Below are positions 7,795-15,257 of a stretch of DNA of 42,932 bases, piece by piece. Source of the stretch: Candidatus Rifleibacteriota bacterium (GTDB taxonomy: Bacteria > Riflebacteria > Ozemobacteria > Ozemobacterales > Ozemobacteraceae); the NCBI GenBank assembly GCA_029564115.1, contig JAKQQP010000054.1, positions 1 to 42,932 of the forward strand. The letters run 5' to 3'. How positions within the stretch are numbered: position 1 is the stretch's first letter; every line of letters begins with the position of its first letter. The notes below the pieces were generated by a model. It saw only the letters and a list, made by a program, of their open reading frames with translations. It did no database searches and was not told where the DNA came from. A program made the position numbers and the translations under genes.

Positions 7795-7823
7795 TTGCAA
7801 GTTGGCATGAACTTTGCTATACT
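7795..7823 (+). promoter_or_regulatory. Promoter for the 7899 gene
   Basis: TTGCAA (7795-7800) and TATACT (7818-7823) are spaced by 17 bases. Transcription would begin about 70 bases before the ATG at 7899. Confidence 0.5.
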
Positions 7824-7898
7824 GGTCGCCACATAAAAAAACCCGGAGCAACTCGTCAGAGCAAACCGTCCGGACCAAAGTTTTAGAGGTTTTCCAAG

Positions 7899-8510
7899 AT
7901 GTTCCCCGTGTACAATACCTTACGCAAAGTTTCTTTCTGCTGTCTTTTTGTTGTCTGCACGCTGCTTATCGCTTCAGCACAGTGCAGTTTCGCGGCCACA
8001 CAAGATTTCAGTTACACCGATATTGAGGTTCGCGAAATTCCGGCTCCCGATAATTTCGAGAATGCCGTGCGCTATCGCGTAACCTACTGGTATAAAGAAG
8101 ATGGCGCCAGAGTCCAGGTTTTTCCGACTCTTGAAGAACGCGAACGCGATGCCGACATCATCATGGCCCAGGTTGTCCGAAAGTTTCTCGACGAACAGTA
8201 TGACGACAAAGGCAAAGGCATGGATGAGCACGTTTTTTCTGCCGCTCATATGGGCGAAATCATCGACCTGGTAAGCAACGACTATCTTTCTGCCGCCTGG
8301 CACGAAGACAACGTCAACAACCTTCGCCAGTTCATCAGCAAAAACAAAAAAAACATACTGCTCTTCACCCTCAACATCTATCTTGACTACGCTTTCAAGG
8401 GCGGCTATTTCAGTGGCAATGACATCAACCCGGTAATTGCACACTTCAAAGACGACAACCGCACTCCCGACGAAATCACATTCATCATCGTAAACTACAC
8501 CGACAAATAA
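7899..8510 (+). CDS. Secreted protein of unknown function
   Basis: A 203-residue protein with an N-terminal signal peptide (hydrophobic core CCLFVVCTLLIASA, likely cleavage after SFA near residue 30). The mature part is acidic, rich in D, E, Y and N, and without recognisable catalytic motifs or repeats; it is predicted soluble and probably periplasmic or extracellular. Residues 45-60 (NAVRYRVTYWYKEDGARVQV) form amphipathic strands. The AGAGG before the ATG gives a modest SD. The gene stands alone between a promoter at 7795 and an intrinsic terminator at 8527. I do not recognise the family. Confidence 0.78.
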   Translation: MFPVYNTLRKVSFCCLFVVCTLLIASAQCSFAATQDFSYTDIEVREIPAPDNFENAVRYRVTYWYKEDGARVQVFPTLEERERDADIIMAQVVRKFLDEQYDDKGKGMDEHVFSAAHMGEIIDLVSNDYLSAAWHEDNVNNLRQFISKNKKNILLFTLNIYLDYAFKGGYFSGNDINPVIAHFKDDNRTPDEITFIIVNYTDK

Positions 8511-8526
8511 GAATAACTGCCAGATC

Positions 8527-8567
8527 AAGCTTCCCATCGCAGCCAGCGGCGGGAAGCTTTTGTTTTA
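8527..8567 (+). terminator. Intrinsic terminator after the 7899 gene
   Basis: AAGCTTCCC pairs with GGGAAGCTT across a 15-base loop that may form an inner CGC/GCG helix, followed by TTTTGTTTT. It lies 17 bases after the stop. Confidence 0.8.
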
Positions 8568-8574
8568 GCTGCAT

Positions 8575-8596
8575 GGCAATTTATGCTATAATTGCC
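8575..8596 (+). promoter_or_regulatory. Extended -10 promoter inside an inverted repeat (BMC operon)
   Basis: TGC-TATAAT (8584-8592) is an ideal extended -10. It lies within the dyad GGCAATT-N8-AATTGCC (8575-8581 and 8590-8596), so a dimeric regulator bound there would block RNA polymerase. The promoter would drive the BMC-trmO-iscU-like genes. The dyad is exact; its role as operator is inferred. Confidence 0.5.
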
Positions 8597-8651
8597 TGTG
8601 CTCCAGACTTGAGAGCATGCAACATCTTGAGCTCGCGGCACAGGAGAATCG

Positions 8652-8999
8652 ATGAATCAACTCAACAACAACCGCGCCATCGGCGTGAGCCTCAGACTGG
8701 TCAAACGGCCATCCAGAGGGTTTTGGGCCATACTTGAAGGTCGACGGGTCGATACCGGTCATTTCGAAAAATACAAGCAGCCGACAGATGCGGTAGGCCT
8801 CATTCAAGGGCCGGTTGCCGCAATACTGGCCGCCGCCGATGTAGCAGAAAAGGCCGCTGCGGTACAGGTTGCCGAAATTCGTGGCGTATGCCCGACACAC
8901 ATGACGCTTATTGCCGTCTATGGCGATACTTCAGCTGTTGAAGCAGCACTTGATGCCGTAAGCCACAATCTCGGCGACACAATCTATCAAAATGAATAA
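8652..8999 (+). CDS. Single bacterial microcompartment (BMC) domain shell-like protein
   Basis: Residues 44-110 match the BMC fold: DAVGLIQGPVAAILAAADVA, then VQVAEIRG..., then TLIAVYGDTSAVEAALDAV, the usual order of a BMC-H hexamer subunit. The phrasing is closest to EutS/PduU-type shell proteins, which are circularly permuted and carry an extra N-terminal segment; here residues 1-43 form a distinct N-terminal part. SD AGGAG lies 5 bases before the ATG. No enzyme or other shell gene of a microcompartment is in the window. Instead the gene overlaps trmO by 8 bases and an IscU-like scaffold gene follows, so it may have another role or act with shell genes elsewhere. The BMC assignment is from remembered family patterns. 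Confidence 0.78.
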   Translation: MNQLNNNRAIGVSLRLVKRPSRGFWAILEGRRVDTGHFEKYKQPTDAVGLIQGPVAAILAAADVAEKAAAVQVAEIRGVCPTHMTLIAVYGDTSAVEAALDAVSHNLGDTIYQNE

Positions 9000-9501
9000 A
9001 GAGAGCATCGAATTCAAGGTTCTCGGAGTTGTAGAATCAAGGTTTGAGCATCAAACCGGAACCCCTATCCAGGGACGTCTAGCTCCCGAAGAAACTGCTG
9101 TAATCAGAATCTACGACGAATACACAGCCGGCCTGAAAGACATCGATGGCTTCAGTCACATCTATGTTTTTTTTGGTTTTAACCGCTCGGACTCTGGCAA
9201 GCTGTTGGTAAAACCCTACCTGGACACTGTCGAAAGAGGCATATTTGCCACCAGATCGCCGTTACGTCCTAACCCACTGGGCATGACCATCGTCAGACTG
9301 GAACGCATTGAAGGTAACAAGCTGCATGTCAGCGGCGTAGACATCTTGAACGGAAGTCCGGTATTGGACATCAAGCCGTATATACCTGCATTCGACTACC
9401 ACCAGCCTGAAAGAATCGGCTGGTACCAGAGCAAAGAACAAAGAGACAGCCTTGTGTTGGCCGACGACCGCTTTGCCGCCCCGGAGAAACCAGACAAATG
9501 A
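8992..9501 (+). CDS. trmO: TrmO/TsaA-like tRNA N6-methyltransferase domain protein (short form)
   Basis: TrmO uses S-adenosylmethionine to N6-methylate t6A37 of certain threonine tRNAs. The 169-residue protein carries the TsaA/YaeB barrel with family landmarks GFSHIYVFF (about 56-64), ATRSPLRPNPLG (about 84-95), VDILNGSPVLDIKPYIPAFD (about 116-135). E. coli TrmO is about 235 residues; this form lacks the C-terminal domain, like many archaeal and bacterial homologues. It overlaps the BMC gene by 8 bases and the next gene by 4 bases, so it is in an operon. A longer paralogue is encoded at 11459-12223, so the two probably differ in tRNA target or activity. Confidence 0.88.
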   Translation: MNKESIEFKVLGVVESRFEHQTGTPIQGRLAPEETAVIRIYDEYTAGLKDIDGFSHIYVFFGFNRSDSGKLLVKPYLDTVERGIFATRSPLRPNPLGMTIVRLERIEGNKLHVSGVDILNGSPVLDIKPYIPAFDYHQPERIGWYQSKEQRDSLVLADDRFAAPEKPDK

Positions 9502-10019
9502 ACTACACAGAAAAAGTGATGCAGCATTTTCATAACCCCGTCAATACCGGTCGACTCGAAGACTATCACGGCATAGGTCAGATAGGTGATTCAGGCTGCG
9601 GCGACTTCATTGAAATGACCATTCACATCTCAGAAGACAACCAGAAAGTCGAAAAAATACGCTACCGGATTAAAGGCTGCCCTGCTGCCATAGCAACTTC
9701 AAGCATTACCACCCAGATCGCCGAGGGCATGCAGATAGAAGAAGCCCTTAAAATAACTGACCAACAGATCGTCGAAGCTCTGGATGGTCTTCCCGAGAGC
9801 AAGATTCATTGCTCACTTCTGGCGGTAAGGGCTCTGCAGCTGGCAATTCAAGATGCAATCCTCAAACGTCTTTTCAAAAAAGCCGGAATAGTAAGCTCAG
9901 ATGCAGAGTTTGAGCAGCTAAAAGCCGAGGGAAAATTGAACGAATATCTCGGCCTGCAAACCGGCGAAATCAGTCACGAATGCGACGGTTCCTGCGAGAC
10001 AACAGGCAACTGCCAGTAA
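9498..10019 (+). CDS. IscU/NifU-like iron-sulfur cluster scaffold protein
   Basis: A 173-residue protein with the NifU N-terminal fold. The three conserved scaffold cysteines are present: C34 in DSGCGD (with D36), C61 in KGCPAAIATSS, and C105 in KIHCSLLAVRAL. Residues after about 150 form an unusual extension ending CDGSCETTGNC, which adds three more cysteines and could bind metal. Such proteins assemble a 2Fe-2S cluster with a cysteine desulfurase and pass it to apoproteins; no desulfurase is nearby, so supply must come from elsewhere. The start overlaps the trmO stop by 4 bases. The family is clear; whether it is the housekeeping scaffold or a specialised one is not. Confidence 0.88.
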   Translation: MNYTEKVMQHFHNPVNTGRLEDYHGIGQIGDSGCGDFIEMTIHISEDNQKVEKIRYRIKGCPAAIATSSITTQIAEGMQIEEALKITDQQIVEALDGLPESKIHCSLLAVRALQLAIQDAILKRLFKKAGIVSSDAEFEQLKAEGKLNEYLGLQTGEISHECDGSCETTGNCQ

Positions 10020-10035
10020 TAGAACAACACATGCC

Positions 10036-10956
10036 ATGACGACAGACTTTCAAACCTGCATCGAAGAAGTTTACCTGGAAGCACGCAACCTGATCGGTTG
10101 CGGTCGCGTCGCAGATTATATTCCGGCTCTGGCTGAAGTAGACCCGGCACAGCTGGGCATAGCCGTTCACACACTCGACGGTCGAACTTTTCAGACCGGC
10201 GATGCCGCCGTTCCCTTTTCGATTCAAAGCATCTCGAAGGTTTTTGTTTTTTCGATGGTTTTCAGAGCCTGGGGTGACAGATTGTGGTCACGTATGGGTC
10301 GCGAACCATCGGGTAATTCTTTCAATTCACTGGTTCAGCTCGAGCACGAGAATGGCCGGCCACGCAACCCGTTTATCAATGCCGGGGCGCTTGTATCGAC
10401 CGACTGCCTGTTGTCGATAAGCAAAAACCCCTTAAAAGATATTCTCAGTTTCGTCAGAAGCCTCGCCGACAATCCGAAAATAAATTACGACAGTGTTGTT
10501 GCCAACTCAGAAAGAGAGACCGGCTATCGCAATGCTGCCCTGGTCAACTTCATGAAAAGCTTTGGCAACATCGAAAACGATGTTGATGCCGTTTTAAATG
10601 CCTACTTTCATCAATGCGGCCTGATGATGAGCTGCGCAGATCTGGCAAAAGCCTTTTCTTTCCTTGCTAACGGCGGCGTCAACCCATTCAACAATGAGCC
10701 GGTGCTCTCACCAAGTCAGGCGCGGCGTGTCAACGCGCTGATGCAAACATGCGGTCTCTATAACGAGTCGGGCGAATTTGCCTTTTGCACCGGCCTGCCC
10801 GGTAAAAGTGGTGTTGGTGGCGGCATTGTCGCTGTCGTTCCGAAGCTGTTAAGCATCTGCGTCTGGTCACCAGAACTGAACGGGCACGGCAATTCTCTTG
10901 CCGGCATGAAAGCTCTGGAGCTTTTTACGAGCAAAACCGGCATTTCAATATTTTAA
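10036..10956 (+). CDS. glsA: Glutaminase A
   Basis: Glutaminase hydrolyses L-glutamine to glutamate and ammonia. The 306 residues match the beta-lactamase-like GlsA family throughout: GRVADYIPALAEVDP (about 23-37), catalytic SISK with nucleophile S65 and base K68, NPFINAGAL, NSERETGYRNAAL and SGVGGGIVAVVP. Length is that of E. coli YneH/GlsB (308). The gap from the iscU-like gene is only 16 bases, so it may be in the same transcript, though its own SD is weak. The downstream gene is convergent with a 5-base gap. Confidence 0.95.
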   Translation: MTTDFQTCIEEVYLEARNLIGCGRVADYIPALAEVDPAQLGIAVHTLDGRTFQTGDAAVPFSIQSISKVFVFSMVFRAWGDRLWSRMGREPSGNSFNSLVQLEHENGRPRNPFINAGALVSTDCLLSISKNPLKDILSFVRSLADNPKINYDSVVANSERETGYRNAALVNFMKSFGNIENDVDAVLNAYFHQCGLMMSCADLAKAFSFLANGGVNPFNNEPVLSPSQARRVNALMQTCGLYNESGEFAFCTGLPGKSGVGGGIVAVVPKLLSICVWSPELNGHGNSLAGMKALELFTSKTGISIF

Positions 10957-10961
10957 AAACC

Positions 10962-11363
10962 TCAAACCCCCAGCACACTTCTGATCGCGACGTTCAAAAT
11001 AGCGAACAGAAATGAAGCAATCAGCGCCACGCTTACTGACGACATTTCGAAGTCTTCCAGCATTTTATCGACGACGATCAGCATTATTGTAGAGAGCGTA
11101 AAACTGACAACAAATACGGTGACCAGCATCCCGGAGCTTGCAATGAGGGGGCCAATAAAGGGAATCACTGCAATCAGAGCAAGAAACACGCCCATAACAG
11201 TCATCAGGGGCAATACCAGCAGGCCGCCGACAAACATCAAAAAACTGAAAGCCAGGGCCACCATAACCGCAGTTTTTTCGTCTTTGATTCTAAACCCCGG
11301 CAGTATTTTTGAAATAATAAAAAAGGCCAGCGAATTCACGCCAATAGTTACCAGTGTTCCCAC
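10962..11363 (-). CDS. Phage holin family (PF04020-type) membrane protein
   Basis: A 133-residue, very hydrophobic protein with four predicted membrane helices (about 1-20, 30-55, 58-90, 108-130) and the family feature LxxxILPGFRI near residues 19-26. These YvlD-like proteins are named after holins but are chromosomal, of unknown function, and not evidence of a prophage. The start is GTG at 11363, chosen because GGAGG lies 6 bases before it and the first residues begin the first helix. It converges with glsA. Confidence 0.8.
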   Translation of the reverse strand: MGTLVTIGVNSLAFFIISKILPGFRIKDEKTAVMVALAFSFLMFVGGLLVLPLMTVMGVFLALIAVIPFIGPLIASSGMLVTVFVVSFTLSTIMLIVVDKMLEDFEMSSVSVALIASFLFAILNVAIRSVLGV

Positions 11364-11458
11364 AAATTTCCTCCATCGAAAAGCATTTTTACGATACCCG
11401 ATTTTATTTTATCGGCAAATAAAACGGCAACCGCGATAAAAACAGGTCAAAAACCGGC

Positions 11459-12223
11459 TCAGACAAACTTATCTGCAAACCTTTGATGTATAACTACTTC
11501 CTGGGGGCTGTCATCACCAAGAGGCTCTACAAAGTCTTTATAGCCTGAATAAACACGTTCGACCAGAATCGTGCGGCCAACAAAAACAAATTCAATCCGC
11601 CAGCTCCTGAAACGAAGAATTCCGCCCTTTTCGGTTTTTAAAAATTTGTTTCTGGTAGGGTCAAAGGGGTTGTGGGCCAACTGAGAAACAATGACCCCTC
11701 GCAAATCAATATTTTGAGCCAGCAAAAAATCAAGCTGCGCAGAAGCACAGGGGCTGTAAGAGACTTCGTATTCTTCTTTAACAACATCTTCGAGCCAGCC
11801 GCGCCTGGAAGCAGGAAAACTGTCGAAGTCACTTATGTAAGGCTTGATATCGAGTATCGGGGTATTATTGAGAAGATCAGAGTCAGAAATGTACACACGA
11901 TTGCTTTTTATGGCCTGCAGTTTTACGCAACTGAGGCCAATAGGATTGGGCCTGTATGGTGACCGGGTTGCAAAAACACCCTTGCGGCCACGGCCATCTG
12001 AATAAGGCGGGTTCGTCAACGGCTTCCAGGTTGAGTTATGATGAAAAACATACACCAGCCAGACCCGCTCGAAACCTTCGAGATCTTTCAGCCCCTGCTC
12101 GTAATTGAAGCCCTTGACCAGTTCGACATAACCACCGGCAGCCGAAAGCACCCCCTGCATCGGTTGTTCCTGGTGGTAGTCGTGCTGACAGTGCAAGAAA
12201 CCTATGGGGCTGAAGTTGAACAT
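11459..12223 (-). CDS. trmO: TrmO/TsaA-like tRNA N6-methyltransferase, long form
   Basis: The second trmO paralogue, 254 residues, contains both the N-terminal barrel (FERVWLVYVFH, ATRSPYRPNPIGLS, DLLNNTPILDIKPYISDFD) and the C-terminal domain (from about 150), the full arrangement of E. coli TrmO. It should methylate t6A37 in threonine tRNA. I choose the ATG at 12223 because GAAGG lies 6 bases before it; the base-sharing TGATG junction couples it to the upstream hydrolase gene. A TTG one codon earlier is also possible. Having two TrmO-type genes within 4 kb is unusual. Confidence 0.9.
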   Translation of the reverse strand: MFNFSPIGFLHCQHDYHQEQPMQGVLSAAGGYVELVKGFNYEQGLKDLEGFERVWLVYVFHHNSTWKPLTNPPYSDGRGRKGVFATRSPYRPNPIGLSCVKLQAIKSNRVYISDSDLLNNTPILDIKPYISDFDSFPASRRGWLEDVVKEEYEVSYSPCASAQLDFLLAQNIDLRGVIVSQLAHNPFDPTRNKFLKTEKGGILRFRSWRIEFVFVGRTILVERVYSGYKDFVEPLGDDSPQEVVIHQRFADKFV

Positions 12224-12957
12224 CAAAAGCCTTCCAGGTGCAAGCGTTCTATAAATCTGCTCCAGGCATCGAACCAGTCGGCGGGGCGCATCATGTGCCC
12301 GGAATTTTCATATTCGTGGTATTCCAGCTTTTCTGGGCTGGTTTCAGCATAATAAGGGCGCAGCACCTCTGCAAAATGCCTGATTGCAGAAGGATTAACC
12401 ACTGAGTCCTGGGCAGCCGCAACCATAAACAAAGAAGCGGGAAAAACCTGCTCAGGAAAATCTGCCGGGCCGCTTGTCTCTGCAGGGCTTGCCGGCAGCA
12501 GACCGGGAGTCTCGCGATTACGGAAATCAGGTGTGGAAATGAAAGGCGCAATAAGGTCAGGACGATTTTCTGTGCGCAAAAGGGCAAACGCCACATGCCC
12601 ACCCATCGAAATACCGTTTACGCAAACCTTTTTGCCACTTTGTCGCAGTTGCAGAACAAGCTGCGAAATTTCGGAAGCGTGCTGTAAAACGATGGAAAGC
12701 AAAAGATGATGTCTGGCATGCCCTTTTTCGCGTTCGAGAATATCGATCAAGCCATCGTAGCGGGAACCATGGTGAGGCGCATCGACAGCCACGGCAAAAA
12801 AGCCTTCGGCCCGCAAACGGTTGAGTTCTGGCAGTTGCACTTCTTTTGAAACGCCCAGACCGTGCAGAACAAGTATTACTGAATGGTGATCAGGATTCCC
12901 GGCGCAAAGAGCCTCAAGGTCGAGCCCGGGCAGATGAATTATTCTTTGAAAAGTCAC
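12223..12957 (-). CDS. Alpha/beta hydrolase (dienelactone hydrolase/peptidase-like)
   Basis: The protein has the alpha/beta-hydrolase landmarks: oxyanion strand VILVLHGLG, DAPHHGSR, nucleophile elbow GISMGG, a late acidic region (AAQDSVVNP) and catalytic histidine in ENSGHMM. It is close to the YitV/prolyl oligopeptidase-like esterase group; the substrate is unknown. I prefer the GTG start at 12957 (GAGGAGG five bases upstream, 244 residues); an in-frame ATG at 12990 without SD would add 11 residues. The stop overlaps the trmO start by one base. It is divergent from hflX. Confidence 0.82.
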   Translation of the reverse strand: MTFQRIIHLPGLDLEALCAGNPDHHSVILVLHGLGVSKEVQLPELNRLRAEGFFAVAVDAPHHGSRYDGLIDILEREKGHARHHLLLSIVLQHASEISQLVLQLRQSGKKVCVNGISMGGHVAFALLRTENRPDLIAPFISTPDFRNRETPGLLPASPAETSGPADFPEQVFPASLFMVAAAQDSVVNPSAIRHFAEVLRPYYAETSPEKLEYHEYENSGHMMRPADWFDAWSRFIERLHLEGF

Positions 12958-13100
12958 GCCAGCCTCCTCAAAATCCGGTTGTGGCCTCATATAAAGTCAG
13001 CTTCTGCCATCTGTTTTGATTATATCACAAAGCATTGAAGAAAACACGAGTCTGGTATAGCATTGATCTTGCTTCAAATGCCCCGCCAAGGAAAACAGAT

Positions 13101-14390
13101 TTGCCAAGACTGCATACCGTTAAAGAATCTCTACCAAAAGTAATCGGGCTGGCCGTTCAGTCTCCGGACCAGACAGACTCTGAAATAGAACACTCTCTCG
13201 GCGAACTCGCCGAATTGCTGAAAACCCTTGGAGCCCGTATGGTAGGTTCGATTGTCCAGAAACGGTCGAATCCTTCCCGCTCGAATTATTTTGGCACCGG
13301 AAAAATAGAAGAAGTAAAAAGCAAAGCCGAAGAGCTGGAAGCAAAATACATAGCTGTCGATGATGAATTGAGCGCCATGCAGATAAAAAGCCTCGAAGCC
13401 GGAACCGGCCTGCCGGTCAAAGACCGCACTTCGATCATTCTCGACATTTTCGCCGCCCATGCCTCTACCCGCGAGGGGAAACTGCAGGTCGAACTCGCCA
13501 TGCACCAATATCAGCTGCCGCGCCTGCTGCGCATGTGGACACACCTCGAAAGACAAAGAGGCGGCATCGGCCTTAAAGGCCCGGGCGAAACACAGCTCGA
13601 AACCGACCGTCGTATTATTAACATCAAAATCAAAAAGCTGAACGAAGAACTCGAAAAAGTAAGCAAAGCCAGAGAGCAACAGGGCAAAAAGCGCAACGAC
13701 CGTTTTGCGCCGTTGTTTTCGCTGGTCGGTTATACCAATGCCGGCAAATCGACCCTGCTCAATGCCCTTTCCGGCAGCAAAGTCCAGATGTGCAACGGTT
13801 TGTTCACGACGCTCGATCCGACCGCGCGGCGCGTTGAGTTACCAGAAGGACACTGGTGCATAATCTCAGACACAGTCGGTTTCATACGCAAACTGCCACA
13901 CAATCTCGTCAATGCTTTCAAAGCCACCCTCGAATGCGTGATTCAGTCTGAAGTAATGCTCGTCGTCTGCGATGTTTCCGACCCGCAGTTTCGCGAGCAT
14001 CTCAAAGCCGTTGACGAGGTATTGAACCAGATCGGCGCGGCGGATCACGAGAGAATCTATGTGTTTAACAAAATAGATCTTGGAGTTGCAGTCGACGAAG
14101 AGCTTCTGAATGCTGCATACCCTCAGCATATAATGATTTCGGCAGCAAACGGCATTAACATAGATTTGTTGAAGCGAAAAATCGAAACTGTCATGAAACG
14201 AAACCGGCGCGAAGTCGAGCTGACGCTTCCGGTCGGCTCACCTTACATCGGCGAAGCAATGACTATTGGCCGCATATTTTCCCAGGAATGGGGCGAGGGC
14301 AACGTCAAAATCAAAGCCGAACTGCCGGTCAGCTTTCTGCAGATGCTTTTCGAACACGACAAGCTGGATCTCTCCTCTGATCAGAGCTGA
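13101..14390 (+). CDS. hflX: Ribosome-associated GTPase HflX
   Basis: HflX binds the large ribosomal subunit and splits stalled or hibernating 70S ribosomes after stress. The protein shows the HflX N-terminal domain (about 1-170, with YFGTGKIEEVK and RLLRMWTHLERQRGGIGLKG), a GTPase domain with G1 GYTNAGKST, G3 DTVGF and G4 NKID, and a short C-terminal domain. No ATG precedes the conserved region. I prefer the TTG at 13101, preceded by AAGGA at 8 bases (429 residues); another TTG at 13035 has no SD, and an in-frame stop at 13017 limits further extension. It is a single-gene unit, divergent from the hydrolase. Confidence 0.93.
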   Translation: MPRLHTVKESLPKVIGLAVQSPDQTDSEIEHSLGELAELLKTLGARMVGSIVQKRSNPSRSNYFGTGKIEEVKSKAEELEAKYIAVDDELSAMQIKSLEAGTGLPVKDRTSIILDIFAAHASTREGKLQVELAMHQYQLPRLLRMWTHLERQRGGIGLKGPGETQLETDRRIINIKIKKLNEELEKVSKAREQQGKKRNDRFAPLFSLVGYTNAGKSTLLNALSGSKVQMCNGLFTTLDPTARRVELPEGHWCIISDTVGFIRKLPHNLVNAFKATLECVIQSEVMLVVCDVSDPQFREHLKAVDEVLNQIGAADHERIYVFNKIDLGVAVDEELLNAAYPQHIMISAANGINIDLLKRKIETVMKRNRREVELTLPVGSPYIGEAMTIGRIFSQEWGEGNVKIKAELPVSFLQMLFEHDKLDLSSDQS

Positions 14391-14412
14391 ACAGGCCATA
14401 CATGCGAGAGAG

Positions 14413-14443
14413 ACTCAGTTGAAGGCACGACGCTCAGCTGAGT
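14413..14443. terminator. Weak hairpin between hflX and the metallohydrolase
   Basis: ACTCAGTTG pairs with CAGCTGAGT (nine pairs including one U-G) across a 13-base loop between two convergent genes. Neither side has a long T run, so it is at best a weak or Rho-assisted bidirectional terminator. Confidence 0.35.
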
Positions 14444-14465
14444 TGTTGCGTGATCGAGAAAATCA

Positions 14466-15122
14466 TCAAAGCGAATATTCTTCACCCGGTTTGAGGATCA
14501 GCACTTCGGCACGATCGGCAACCCTGGCCTTGAACGCCTGGGGGTCGCTGTTGATGAGCGCGAAAGTGTTGTAGTGAATCGGAACCACTCTGGCTGTCTG
14601 AATAAATTCAACAGCCCTGGCCGCCGATTCGACGCCCATGGTATAACGATCACCGATCGGCAGAAAGCTCAGATCTGGTTTAAAAAATTCGCCAATAAGC
14701 TTCATATCATAGGTTAAACCGGTGTCACCCGCGTGATAAATGCGTTTGCCGTCTATTTCGATGACGACGCCGGCGGGACTGCCCTTTTCTGCAGAGTGAA
14801 GGGCCGGCACCATGTTGAACCTGACACCGCCAATACTGACTGTGCCGCCGATGTTCATTCCCTCAGCGGTAATTTTGTGGCCCTGCGCCTCGACAGCCGT
14901 TTCGTGAATCGCTACAAGAGTAGCACCGGTCTTTTTACAGATCGCAAAAGCGTCACCAACGTGATCGCCGTGGTAATGAGTCACAAAAACCATGTCTACA
15001 TGACCAATCTGCTCTACACCGAAAGGGGCTGAAGGGTTACCGCTGATAAAAGGGTCGATCAGAATCGTTTTCGAACCCGAAATTTTCACCGCTGAATGGC
15101 CAAGCCAGGTAATTTTAAGCAT
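14466..15122 (-). CDS. UPF0173-type metal-dependent hydrolase
   Basis: A 218-residue metallo-beta-lactamase-fold protein with MLKITWLGHSAVKI at the N-terminus, ILIDPFISGNP, metal motif THYHGDHVGD, and later histidine and aspartate ligands in PALHSAEKG, YHAGDTGLT and VPIHYNTF. Length and motifs are those of UPF0173 (YtkL/UlaG-like) proteins; substrates are unknown. The ATG at 15122 has AGGAGG six bases upstream, which decides the start over longer frames. It is transcribed alone, divergent from the pilin-like cluster. Confidence 0.92.
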   Translation of the reverse strand: MLKITWLGHSAVKISGSKTILIDPFISGNPSAPFGVEQIGHVDMVFVTHYHGDHVGDAFAICKKTGATLVAIHETAVEAQGHKITAEGMNIGGTVSIGGVRFNMVPALHSAEKGSPAGVVIEIDGKRIYHAGDTGLTYDMKLIGEFFKPDLSFLPIGDRYTMGVESAARAVEFIQTARVVPIHYNTFALINSDPQAFKARVADRAEVLILKPGEEYSL

Positions 15123-15207
15123 CTGAATCCTCCTGTTTAAAACCGGCGCCGGCGATTTTTTTTGCAAAATCTGCAACCTTTTTGTTGCGCCAGACATATA
15201 TATATCA

Positions 15208-15231
15208 TGTTAAAATAAACCATGCTAAAAT
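15208..15231 (+). promoter_or_regulatory. Duplicated extended -10 elements before the pilin-like cluster
   Basis: TGT-TAAAAT (15208-15216) and TGC-TAAAAT (15223-15231) are two extended -10 boxes 15 bases apart, parts of a direct repeat of the form CATG(T/C)TAAAATAA. Either could start the transcript of the 15258-21603 cluster. Confidence 0.4.
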
Positions 15232-15257
15232 AAGCAGGGCTAAGCAACACCCGGGAT

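Noticed and set aside
7471..7832. Two overlapping minus-strand frames of 83 and 76 codons in the gap before 7899
   Set aside because: No SD, no recognisable pattern, and they overlap each other and the promoter of the 7899 gene.
8652..8999. A full microcompartment operon around the BMC gene
   Set aside because: Neighbours encode tRNA methylation, iron-sulfur assembly and glutaminase; no aldehyde dehydrogenase, pentameric vertex or other shell gene is present.
10962..11363. Holin-family protein as a sign of a prophage
   Set aside because: This YvlD-like family is ordinary chromosomal membrane protein and no other phage gene is near.
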